In this document: piece after piece, positions 49,252 through 59,003 of the stretch | Layout of the letters: each line of letters begins with the position of its first letter | Position numbering within the stretch: the stretch's first letter is position 1 | Assembly: GCA_015680685.1 (NCBI GenBank) | Contig: MNCI01030283.1 | Span: 166,337 to 230,336 of the forward strand | Length of the DNA: 64,000 nucleotides | Direction: 5' to 3' | Origin: Gnetum montanum | Taxonomy: Eukaryota > Streptophyta > Gnetopsida > Gnetales > Gnetaceae | Notes under the pieces: generated by a model | The model's database searches: none | What the model was told of the DNA's origin: nothing | Seen by the model: the letters and a program-made list of their open reading frames with translations, nothing else | Program-made: the position numbers and the translations under genes

Positions 49252-50215
49252 ATTAAACAAATGTATTCTTGGCTCCAAGAGCTCATACACTACCATTATT
49301 CCAATGAAAAAACCCCCAAAACCTTCATATGCTATGCTATCAAACCTAGGAAGTATCATATGCTAGCCATGGGATTGGATAAAAATTAATTATGCTAAAT
49401 TCAAGCCCAAGCACTGAGACACTATTAATCCTAGTGCCAAGAAACCCAAAACTCTACAACTAAGCCAAAAATTCACAAGGATTCCAAGAGTGGAAAACAT
49501 GTTAGGAAAATTTTTGAAAATTATTTTTCACCATGGATGCAAAGAATATGGCTAAAAAAACAAAAAACAGATTGACTGTTGACACTACAATTACAAGTGC
49601 TAAAAACCTAGAATTTTACTTGATTTTGACTAAAGAAACCTTGGTTAATAGTCAATTAATTGTGGAAAAAATTCATAACAAATTGAAAACGTTTTAAATT
49701 TGGTCTAGAATCCTTCAAAAATATGTCTACCCTTCATAGTAGCCCAAAATACTGACGATCTTTGGTCAAAATAATGCCAACATTGCTAGCTTAGCCATAG
49801 AAAGACTCAAAACCTTGGAAAATAAGATGGAATGTTGCACATTGGATTGAGAAAAAATCAAAATATTTGTAATAAAAAATATAAAAAAAAAATTTATTCC
49901 ACCTCCAAGATAGCTAAAAGACACCAAAAAATAGTTATACTCAAAACTTGAAAATCTATCCATATACAAACTAGAAAAAATGATAAAATTTGAGGCAAAA
50001 ATATGGTACCAATGCTATACATGGGTTTGGAAAAAAATTTGAATCTTTGAAAATAGATGCCAAAAATCCCAAAATTTTATCCTAACACAATTGGAGAACC
50101 TAAAACTTGGATTTGACATAGTTAGAATGCAAAGTTTTGACTAGATCAAGCTCAGAGGCGGAAAAACATTTTCATAATTTAATCAAAAATTGAAGAAAAT
50201 GATGGAAGATGGGTA
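49252..50215 (-). other. Intron of the antisense gene of element C, resumed
   Basis: After B, element C continues. The sequence is AT-rich and non-coding, with AATTCATAACAAATT near 49,668 matching the intron in A and B. Together with 30,426-30,600 it forms an intron of about 1.1 kb that element B split. Confidence 0.5.
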
Positions 50216-50341
50216 CTTGGTGGTTATGGATGAAGAACCTTCACTTGAAGAGGGATCCAAATGCTTAGAAATGAAATGTACAACCTTCTTTGCCTCTTCT
50301 AATCTTAGGTTTTGACTAGTCAATCCAACCTTCTTTACCAT
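50216..50341 (-). pseudogene. First exon of the antisense gene, element C
   Basis: An ATG at 50,341 opens 42 codons (MVKKVGLTSQNLRLEEAKKV...SSITTK). Length (126 nt) equals the first exon in A (19,792-19,917), and both end CCAAG just before a GT-containing junction. The reading frame has no stop despite heavy decay elsewhere in element C. The product is unknown. Confidence 0.5.
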
Positions 50342-50379
50342 GATGGTCAAAATTCATGAGTTCTAACTTGACTACTACA

Positions 50380-51470
50380 AAAAGAGGCTTGAAATATTTA
50401 GATCTATTGCAACATGCTGGGCACATGAGATGGGTAAGAGCTAAAATTACTTGAAAATGTTAAGACTTTGGGTTTATGAGCATAAATCTAGCTCCTACAT
50501 GCTGCAAATGGAAAATTAGGAAGGAGATTAACTTATATGTTGGGTTTTAAGGTAAAAAATCATTTGTAGGTGTCCATACATTACATACAAAACCTATACA
50601 CATTGTGAAAATTAGGTTATTACTTTATACACTACCTCAACCAATTCCTCATGTTGTGCTAGCATGTGGACTAGTGTATGAAGTGTAGGTAACTCATTAT
50701 CTTAACCCATATGCTACCCACATGAGTACCACATGTTGTGCCAATGTGTGGGATAGTGCATGGAAACAAAATAATTATCTATCTCAAACTTGCATATATC
50801 CTATCTAGTGGACCCTCTAAGACCTTGAAAAAATTACAAAAAATCCCATACATTTTTGGTGAGAAAATTGACAAGAAAACTGAACAAATACATTGTTTTT
50901 GCATAGGAAATTTACCTTTGGGATCCCACACACTATTAGAATGGTCAAATTGATTGATAGGTGGGCCTCACAATCCTAGGACCAAACTACCAAGATTTCC
51001 ATATGATAGGAAAGGGAAATTAATGAAGGAAAAAGATGCCATATGTTGTCAAACTTAGATTTTTAGCCCTTACACTATTCACGTGAGTCCCACCTACTAT
51101 GCCAACATGTAAAGCAGCATGTGGGATAAAAAAATAAAATTTTCTTGGTCAACATGGACCATATGCTACACATATAGCCTTACATGTTGTTAGAAGGATC
51201 CCACCACAGCTAGAAAAAATTTGTAAAATCTCTATAAGCCAAAAATCCACCTAGAAATGTCCACACATTGGGAATCCAAGTTTCACATGTTGTGCTAGCA
51301 TGTGGGGTAGCATGTGAAATGTCAACAACTTGTTGACTTGCTCAAACCTACACACACAATGCTAGAATCGTCAAACAAACTATAGATATCTTTCACATAG
51401 CCTATGTGCTATCATACAATCCTAGACAAGCAAACAAAACCCAATAAAAAATCTCCACAAGCCACGAGAT
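50380..51470 (+). repeat. Irregular repeat array, element C
   Basis: CACATGTTGTGCTAGCATGTGG-like cores occur near 50,410, 50,655, 50,725, 51,085 and 51,285. Spacing is less regular than in A and B. The array sits in the same place, between the antisense gene and the pol remnant. Confidence 0.45.
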
Positions 51471-51840
51471 TTAGTCCCACATGTTAGGAATCCACTCTGG
51501 AATGCCCACACATTGAGAATTCAAATCCCACATGTTGGAAATGCATTCTAGAATGATTTCCTACTGGGAATTTAGGTCCCACATGTTAGGAATCCACTCT
51601 CGAATGCCTACACATTGGGAATTTAGATCCCACATGTTGGGAATCCACTCTAGAATGACTACCTAGTGGGAATTTAGGTCCCACATGCTAGGAATCTACT
51701 TTGGAATGCTTACACATTGGGAATTCAGGTCCCACATGTTGGGAATTCACTCTAGAATGATCATACATTGGCAATTTAGGTCCCAAATGTTAGAAAAGCA
51801 TCCTGGACTACACACACATTGGGAGATTGAGTTCTATACA
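51470..51840 (+). repeat. Tandem minisatellite, 51-bp unit, about seven copies
   Basis: CACATGTTRGGAATCCACTC starts at 51,478, 51,529, 51,580, 51,631, 51,682 and 51,733 with a last worn copy at about 51,784. Odd and even copies differ in the second half (CCTACACATTGGGAATT against CTACCTAGTGGGAATTT), which suggests growth by a 102-bp dimer. Confidence 0.9.
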
Positions 51841-51959
51841 TTGTGGACATTTCACATGGTGCCTACATGCTATGGCAATAGCCCCTACATGCTAGAGATA
51901 GGTATTTTTGGCTTTTCTAACTAGTTGGACCACAAAAAAACCATTATTTTAACAATTTA

Positions 51960-52850
51960 TAGCTTGATTTTACTAAATTTTACTTATTTGAGGTTGTTTT
52001 CACTAGATTTTTGTTTTACAAAATGATAAAAAAAAGTATGTAATATTATTTAACACCATTTTTGACTTGATTCAAGATTATTTGACCATATTTGACCTCA
52101 TTTTAGCATCGTTTGATGTCATTTGACATTATTTTAACATCATTTTACCTTGTTTAGCATCATTTTGACATCATTTTACCTTGATTAACATTTTGCATCA
52201 TTTTGGCTTCATTTGATATCATTTGACATCATTTGGTATCATTTTACATAATTTGATATAATCTCTCCATCATTTGACCATGTTTAGGATCATTTTCACA
52301 TCATTTGATGTCATTTAACATCCTTTGGTATTGTTTGGCATTGCTTGATATCATTTGATGTTAGTTGACATCATTTTGATATGATTTGATATGATTTGAC
52401 ATCACTTAGTATTATTTGATATCATCTCATATCATTTTGACATCATTTGATCTTTTTTAGCCTCATTTTAATATCATTTGGTATCATTTAGACCTCATTT
52501 GACCTTTTTATACATCATTTGATGTCATTTGACATAATTTAGACCTTATTTAGCTTCATTGTGCATTATTTTCTTATTTAACCTTATTTTGCATCATCCT
52601 ACATCATTTGGTCTTTATTTAACTTTATTCTACATCATTCTGCATTATTTGGTCCTTGTTCTACCTTGTTTCACCTTAATCAAACTCATTTGATCTTAGG
52701 TTACCTTGTTGTGATCTTAATCTACCCTTTTAAGCTTATTTTACTTCATTTTGATCTTATTTTGCTTTATTGTGCTCCATTATCACAAGATTTTACATTA
52801 TTCTAACATTGTTTAAGCAATTATATCATGCAGATGACACTTACTATGCT
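51960..52850 (+). repeat. CATCATTTGACAT simple repeat zone, element C
   Basis: More than forty words of type CATCATTTGA, CATTTGACAT and CATTTTGAC recur with 10-15 base spacing, clearest at 52,070-52,540. It is the best-kept of the four zones of this type. Confidence 0.85.
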
Positions 52851-54003
52851 TATGTTGACATGTAGAATTGAGCTAGGAAGATGAGGAAGCAATTCAACTA
52901 GTCTTAGAGTTTAAGTGGACCCTTCTTGTGATGCTGTTTGATCAAGATGAACGTGAATATCTAAGCCTTAAGCCTTAAATCCTTTCTACCATATAACCTT
53001 AATGCCTTCAATTGGCCTAATTATTCCTAACCTTGAAGTTGGAAACATTAGAAAGGATTGCTTGGCCAAATTTCCCATTCTAAATCATAATGGTACAGAA
53101 AATCCTAAAACCAAGTTTCTAACTAAAATTGTAGTTTGCCCAAGATATCATCAAATCCCTACAAAGTAACATTACAACATTCAGTTGGCCTTGATTACAT
53201 CTAACATTTAAATCTTTGCTTTTAGTATTGTTGATCTCTTATTTGTAAGTTTGAATGAGAATGTGATGCTGATAGACCTTTTAGCCTATAAAAAGTAGGC
53301 TTGAATGAATTCTTATCTCTTTTTGGCATCTCAAAGCACTCCAAATGTTATTTAAACCTACATAGAAAGATGTAGAGTTCTCATGTTCTGCCAATTATAT
53401 CTAATAATGGTCACTATTTACTTATTACCTCATGTAACCTCTTGTAATCAGATATATTCTTTGATTGTTTTCTTTTCCTCTTGGAATTATGTTCATAGGA
53501 TGAACCTTAAGTCATCACAAAGATATGCTTCATTGCAGTAGTAAGTCATGATGTTATCTTGATACATGAGATTTGGCTAGCTTGTTCAACCTTGTAATAA
53601 TGCTTGCCTCACATCATTTTGGTTGTCCCTTATGAGCCATAACCCCATGATCAAACTATAGCCCTCCTTACCTTGCTAGCAACACAAACCTATGTTTGAC
53701 ATCTATGCACCATGGTCATATGACATTTTCTTCTACATGCTTGGCTAGTCAAGTTTGTTGAATCAAAATTCAATTTTGGTAATGAAACCCAATGAAGGCT
53801 TTGCTCACACTAAAAAAGGGAGAAAATGCTAAGAAAGCCAAGAGGCAAATGTAGATTGAAGTCAAGCGAATAAATGGATCTTGAAAAAAAAAAAAGCTAA
53901 GTAGCCAAAGAAGCGTATACCAAAGAGTCGGTTCCTCTAAAACATCATTAAGTAACTAGTAGTTCAAGCACAAAGCATGAAAACCTCCTCATTCAACAAA
54001 TAT
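52850..54003 (+). pseudogene. Element C pol start joined to integrase end, then 3' non-coding
   Basis: The first part (52,850-53,188) matches the start of pol in A (23,570-23,920): LEVGN, a Thr/Ala-rich stretch and then TTCAGTTGG, the F-A-W of the Tat RT motif. At 53,188-53,191 it passes straight into CCTTGATTACATCTAAC, which is the last codons and stop of the integrase. RT, RNase H and integrase, about 3.1 kb in A, are missing. The 3' non-coding part follows to 54,003 with the shared CTCTTGGAATTATGTTCATAGG landmark, and is cut by the LTR of element D about 260 bp before the expected polypurine tract. Confidence 0.7.
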
Positions 54004-55021
54004 TGTGGTGACAAAAAAATTCGATGTTGGAGAACCAAAGATCCTTGTAGGAATAGTTTAACCTATAGATCCATGGGCGTTGAGAAGGATTTGCAAGCAT
54101 CTCAAATGGTCTTGCCAATTGAATAAGGACTTGGAGGGTTTGTTACTAGGTGATAAAAAATGCAAATGAATCATTTAAATTTTAAAACACAACATAGAAG
54201 ATGAAAATAGAAAAATGCAAAATAAATAAAGAATGGTAACTTTGATATTAATGCTATGAAATAAAATGTTATCAGAAATAGTTTAGGAGATACATATTAT
54301 AAATTTTAGAAAACCCAAAAGATGTAATAGCATCCTTAATAATTGATATAATCGTAGGGTGTATTCTACAATGTATCCACATGGACTTGGTTCTTATATT
54401 TGCTTGTCTCCTTCACTGGTCTACACTATGGAAGAATGATGGTGGTCATCATGAACTCTTGGGCATCTATACTACTCGAAATTCTTATTTTTGATGTAGA
54501 TGCAAAGTACCAAAAATTCCTTAAGATGAAATAGATTGTTGTTTAAATAGGCCTTGGATCCCTATCTTGTTGCACATTAATTTTGTCATGATTGTTGATA
54601 GATTTTTGGCATCTTCAATTGTACCTGGAATTCCTTCATGCAATGTACAAATAATTTTAGCTAATTTTCATTCTCTGACGCTACATTTATAAGTTGCTTG
54701 ATGTCAAAATTTTCATGCCCAATGTACAAGATTAAAATCCAACTTTGTATGCTACCTTTATATGCTATCTAGCATTAGCATGCAAGGCCAATATGCCAAA
54801 TCTTGTAGCCTTTGAAGCATTCTTAGCATCTAGAAGCTAGTGGACATGGACTTTGTAGTTTCAGTAAGTTGGAATGCATGAGGTCTCAAATTTTAGTAAC
54901 ATGAGGCCATAACATCAAATTTTTGGAAAAATAAGGCAACTGTATCTACCTTTAATTTTCCACAAAATTATAAAGAATTTTGACTATGGGTTATAATATG
55001 AATTTCTATGTGGGTCTTTCA
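54004..55021 (-). mobile_element. 3' LTR of antisense Tat element D
   Basis: On the minus strand it starts TGAAAGACCCACATAG and ends GTCACCACA. Its last 70 bases (minus strand) follow the same pattern as the other Tat LTR ends: GGATCTTTGGTTCTCCAACATCG-like sequence, then GAATTTTTTTGTCACCACA. Just outside, at 55,022-55,037, the minus strand has AATAAAGGGGGACCAA, the polypurine tract. The insertion lies in the 3' non-coding part of element C in opposite orientation. Confidence 0.75.
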
Positions 55022-56877
55022 TTGGTCCCCCTTTATTGATATTTTGAGGATTAACTTGAGAGACATCAACAAAGAATGCAAAACACCACTACATGTTTAT
55101 CACCATGCTTTTCTCTCCACACTTGATTTGGTAGCTATTGAATCTTGTGAAGGAGTGCTCATGATGGTGAAATAAAATCATGATGAAATCTTAAGAGTTT
55201 GGGATGAGATCAATGGCTATAGTGATTAATGGAGAATGTTCGTTTTGGCTAACAAGGAATTCCAAATGTTGATCATGACAATGACATGGCTATGACACAT
55301 GAGTTTGCTAACAAGTCTTCATGCTTCATGTTTGAATGGTCGGTTACTCAACAATGTTTTGCAGGAACCAACACTTCATCTTTGGGCTTCTTTGGCTGTT
55401 AGACTTCTCCCTTTTTTGGTTTGGAGCCATTTGCTTTACATTAGGTTGCATTGGCTTCTTGGAATTTTCTTCCCCTTTCCTTTTTCTTTGCTTTTTTTTT
55501 CGGATTGAAACCTTCATTGGGTTTGATTACATAGGTCAAATTTTATTTTCTCACTAAATGAGATGTGTTACATCTAGTGTACTTGATTGGTGGAGTATGC
55601 TGGATCTTGCTTCGTTCTCTCATTGAATGAGATGTGTCACATTCAACAAACTTGATCTATGGAGCATGTAGAAGAGTATGTCACATGGCCATGGTGCATG
55701 AATATCAAACATTGGTATTCATTACTATTAGAATAAGGGAGGTTGTACTTTGACTATGGGGACATGGTTTAGGAGGGTAATGGAAGTGATGTGAGGTAAG
55801 CACTCTTGGCATAGTTGGACAAGCTAATTGAATCTTGTGAATCAAGATCGCATCGTAACTCACTAGTGTGATGACTCACACCCTTATGATGACTCTAGGC
55901 TTCATCTTACAAGAAAAACTCCAAGAGGACAAGAAAACAAGCTAAATAATACATATTATTATAAGAGATTACATAAGGCCACATGAGATAATAAGCAGAA
56001 TAAAAACCACCATAGGTTATGATTGGTACAACATGAGAAAGCTATATTTTGTTTCACAAATTTTACAAAGTTTGTAGTTCCTTGAGATGCCAAAAGGAAA
56101 GGATAGAAGATCACATAGGCTTACTTGTTGTAGGCCATAGAAATTATTAACCTTGTTTGTTTGTCCAAACCTGTAAACAAAGGTAAACAACACCAAAAGC
56201 AAACATGTTAATGTTAGATGTAATCAAGGTCATGCGAAGGTTTTCTTGTTTCCATGCAAGGGTTTGATGATGTCTTGAGCAAGCTAGGTTCTAGTGAGAA
56301 ACTTGGTTTCATGCATTTTCTCCTCACCATTATGGAAGCAAATGCGGAATTCGACCAAGGAATCCTCTATTATGTTTCAAACTTCAAGGTCAATAGCAAT
56401 TAGAACATTCCAAAGCATTAAGTTTATATGGCCAAGGGCTTTTAGGCTCTTGGTTTAGGCATTCAAGGGTAGCTTGGTTGAACAACATCACCATAGGGTC
56501 TAACCAGGTTTAGAGATAGATTGAATTGTATCCATGTGTCCATATTCAAACCTTGCAATTCAACCAAAAGCATATTGAGTGGCATTTTCATGACATAGTT
56601 ATTAAACAATGTTAAAATGACGTAAATAATACTACAATAATGGAACAATGTAAAGCAAACTAAGATCCAAAACATAGTAAAGCAATGCTAAATAGGGTAG
56701 AAGAAGGTAAAGTGAGGTCATACAGGGTTAGTACAATGTAAACTAGGGTCAATGAAAGTAAAAGGAGGTAGGAACAAAGTAAAACAAGGTAAAAACAAGG
56801 CACAATAAGAGAGAAATGAGGTTAAAACCAAGTAAAATCAAATCAACTAACACCAACAAAGTTGGAACAATATATAA
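55022..56877 (-). pseudogene. 3' interior of element D, lacking RT-RNase H-integrase
   Basis: Reading leftwards from 56,877, D shows the simple-repeat zone (56,560-56,860), the start of pol (MDTWIQFNLSLNLVRPYGDV at about 56,473-56,532, as MDTCRQINLHLSLIGPHGDV in A), the Thr/Gly stretch and RT motif start, then at 56,228-56,230 the same jump into TTGATTACATCTAAC seen in element C. The 3' non-coding part follows with its landmarks, including CCTCTTGGAGTTTTTCTTG near 55,912. The remaining 5' part of D is missing or lies beyond the foreign segment at 56,878. Confidence 0.7.
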
Positions 56878-57002
56878 TTTTATTTTTATTTTTTATTTTT
56901 TAAGGACTAAATACATTTTTGATAATTGAAGGATTCAGAATTTAAAAAGGAAATTAATAAACATCAAAATCCATTAATAAAAGTTACATATATATATATA
57001 TA
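56878..57002. other. A/T tract and TA microsatellite at the edge of the foreign segment
   Basis: TTTTATTTTTATTTTTTATTTTTT at 56,879-56,902 would be an A-rich tail if read on the minus strand. A (TA)n run lies at 56,987-57,002. The change from element D to unrelated, CpG-containing sequence happens here. Confidence 0.5.
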
Positions 57003-57231
57003 AACAAGTACCGGGTAAGTTGTCCCTGTATTTCTTAACATGGTCTGCAGTTTGCAAGGATGTATACCAAAGCATGCGATCCCTAAAGCAAGAAAAATCT
57101 TATACGAATAATTCCCAAAATTCCTTCACACTATAATGTCAAGTAAGAAGAAAATGTCACGGATAGGACATTTTTACTGAGAACCATCTACTTTGCTATC
57201 ACGTCCATGTTTCCACAAACTCTGGGAGCCT

Positions 57232-57387
57232 CTAATGGGACGCATCTGCTCTGCCACCACGCCCCTTCTTTGGGGCATTTTTGCCTTGAGCCCTGGATGC
57301 TGAAAATGCGGTCCAACATAAAACAGAAGTGAAGGCAGGCGCGACCCTAACAAAAACATCATCAAACAATCGAGCAAGGTCTTTGTA
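57232..57387 (-). pseudogene. Possible C-terminal exon of an unknown gene
   Basis: On the minus strand 51 codons run to a TAG at 57,232-57,234, ending in the basic stretch AQGKNAPKKGRGGRADASH. Composition is GC-rich and CpG-containing, unlike the retroelements, and an A-rich tract lies about 330 bp downstream, as expected for a retroposed transcript end or a 3' UTR. A possible acceptor TTTGTTAG lies inside the frame and a stop precedes it. I do not recognise the protein, and chance cannot be excluded. Confidence 0.25.
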
Positions 57388-57678
57388 TTAAACGCAGATT
57401 CCTGAAACCTCAAGCATATGAAAATATATACCTCACAAGCAATGAATTAAGTAGCAACCATAACAGTAGACACAGAGGACTGTTACTTGTGATTTTTATT
57501 TAGATTTCGATTTCGATTTCTTTTTTTTTCTTGTTTTTGCTTGTACGGGTGCTGTTGTTGCTGTTGACTGTTGCTGATATTTCAGAGGAGCACAGGTGAA
57601 AACCAGTAACTATCTACGAAAACATGGAAAGGCCACTCTTGTAGGCCAGAGCTCAGCCAAACGTCACCAGATTTTGTG
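57388..57678. other. Unassigned segment with CpG, T-rich run and GTTGCTGTTG repeats
   Basis: A pyrimidine run at about 57,505-57,533 is followed by TGTTGTTGCTGTTGACTGTTGC (57,551-57,572, shown by its GTTGCTGTTG core). No gene is recognised. Confidence 0.3.
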
Positions 57679-57768
57679 ATGGATCCATCGGTCGTCAGTT
57701 TTTTTGGCGATGTGAGCATGGCCGTGAAGGACGTGAAGAAGGCGGCAGATCAACAGGAGCAGAAGTAG
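57679..57768 (+). CDS. Short ORF in a GC-rich block, possible first exon fragment
   Basis: An ATG in good context (TTTGTGATGG) opens 29 codons beginning MDPSVVSFFGDVSMAVKDVK and ending in QQEQK-stop. GAA|GTAGGC just before the stop could be a splice donor. The block 57,670-57,850 is the most CpG-rich of the window and looks like the 5' end of a plant gene. No family is recognised and no continuing exon is seen. Confidence 0.25.
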   Translation: MDPSVVSFFGDVSMAVKDVKKAADQQEQK

Positions 57769-57879
57769 GCAATGGTGGCATCTGCCGGTAGCCGCGGTGG
57801 CCGAATGGGCTGCTGCCCGGTGTAGTGGATAGGCACGATTCCGGAAAGTTTCGGTTTTCAAAGGATGTTAGTTCGGCAG

Positions 57880-58205
57880 TATCCTCTTAGCGTTCGATGA
57901 ATTTTGGAAAGTTCTGGTTTTTAATTGAGGCTGGTTCGAACTCTGCAAACAATATCCTCTTGCCATCCAAACAATTTTGGCAACGTTTTTTTTTTTCAAA
58001 TGGTTCTGACGCTGCAGTAGGATCCTCGTGGTGTCCAAACCATTTTGAAAAGTTCTGATTTTTAGAAGACACTGGTTTGGACGCTACAGTAGTGTCCTCT
58101 TGGCATCCAAACGATTTCAAAAAGTTACAGGTATCGAAATGATTTCCGAGAGTTTCGGACGCTAGAGTAGCGTCCTCTTGGCGTCCAAACGATTTCAGAA
58201 ACTTC
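57880..58205. repeat. Degenerate minisatellite, unit about 70 bp, about five copies
   Basis: TCCTCTTGGCATCCAAACGATTT-type starts lie at about 57,880, 57,951, 58,021, 58,095 and 58,169; most units continue with AAAAGTTCTG and close with GGACGCTACAGTAG. The minus-strand frame 57,887-58,210 shows the same pattern as a repeated peptide (FLKSFGRQEDATLASE and variants), a by-product of a unit near a multiple of three. It ends about 160 bp before the TTM3-like start codon. Confidence 0.8.
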
Positions 58206-58362
58206 CTCATTTAAACTGTCCCTCTTCTAGGCTTTTTCCAGAGCCTATCCTAACTTATCCTTCTCAATCCATTTTGGAAGGCAGAGGTCAAGAAAACATA
58301 GTTAGGCTTCTCCGCTGTTGCAGAGGCACTCACAAGTCTGTTATCCTTGAGCGATCACAAAA

Positions 58363-58562
58363 ATGGAAGTGGAAGTCGAGCTGAGGCTGCCAGATGCTAC
58401 GATACATCAGAGAGCTTCAGAGTTGCTGGCTCGGTTCTGGAAGACCACACACATGCAAGAGAACGTCCTCTTCGATGGTGCTGCGCTTGCAATTCTACGG
58501 CGACGACCAGGGGGTGGAGTTGTTTCACATGAGACTTTTCATGGCTGGACGAAGGGCAGACT
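58363..58562 (+). pseudogene. N-terminal fragment of TTM3-like triphosphate tunnel metalloenzyme (CYTH)
   Basis: ATG at 58,363 begins MEVEVELRLPDATIHQRASE, then LLARFWKTTHMQENVLFDGA, closely resembling the N-terminus of plant TTM3, a tripolyphosphatase of the CYTH superfamily. The family signature ExExK reads EVEVE here, so the conserved Lys is Glu. After FDG a deletion of about ten codons with a frame change leads to VLRLQFYGDDQ in the +1 frame, which corresponds to the next strand of the fold. A further frame change gives [11 protein letters not shown], like the CVVSLKA segment. The copy ends at about 58,560 and directly joins methionine synthase sequence. No intron is seen. It encodes only about a third of the roughly 210-residue enzyme and cannot function. 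Confidence 0.75.
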
Positions 58563-59003
58563 ATGAAATTGCAAAGAGTCCGCCGGCAATACAAGAGCAG
58601 CAAGATCACGGCGGATGAATATGTAATGACAATCAAGGATGAAATTGCCAAGATTGTGAAGCTGCAAGAAGAACTTGATATTGATGTGCTTGTTTACGGA
58701 GAACCAGAGAGAAACAATATGGTTTACTTCAGAGATCAGCTGCAGGGTTTTGCCTTCACAGTAAATGGGTGGGTGCAGTCATATGGATCTCGTTGTGTCA
58801 ATCCTTCAATCATCTATGGTGATGATAGTCGCCTAAACCCCATGACTGTTTTCTGGTCAAAGACCGCTCAGGGCATGACTGCCCATTCCATGAAGGGAAT
58901 GTTCACTGGTCCTGTGACGATTCTGAACTGGTCCTTTGTCAGACATGATCAGCCAAGATCTGAAACATGGCTCCAGATTGCCCTTGCTATTAAGGAAGAG
59001 GTG
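58563..59003 (+). pseudogene. Internal fragment of cobalamin-independent methionine synthase
   Basis: The frame from ATG 58,563 is open for 147 codons. It begins [20 protein letters not shown] and continues through [40 protein letters not shown] and [20 protein letters not shown] to ALAIKEEV. This is the segment of plant METE at the start of the C-terminal barrel (roughly residues 435-585 of 765). The enzyme makes methionine from homocysteine and methyl-tetrahydrofolate. The zinc-ligand half and the whole N-terminal barrel are absent. Compared with plant METE there is a one-codon loss (NDMVEYF gives NNMVYF) and several substitutions, but no stop. No intron interrupts it. The start codon is accidental: the true protein reads through this point. 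Confidence 0.92.

Noticed and set aside
57887-58210. 107-codon minus-strand frame with repeated FLKSFG..EDATLASE peptide
   Set aside because: The peptide repeat is explained by the DNA minisatellite; no similarity or conservation suggests coding.
58563-59003. Independent small gene starting at ATG 58,563
   Set aside because: The sequence is an internal METE segment; the Met codon is accidental and both ends continue into other gene pieces.
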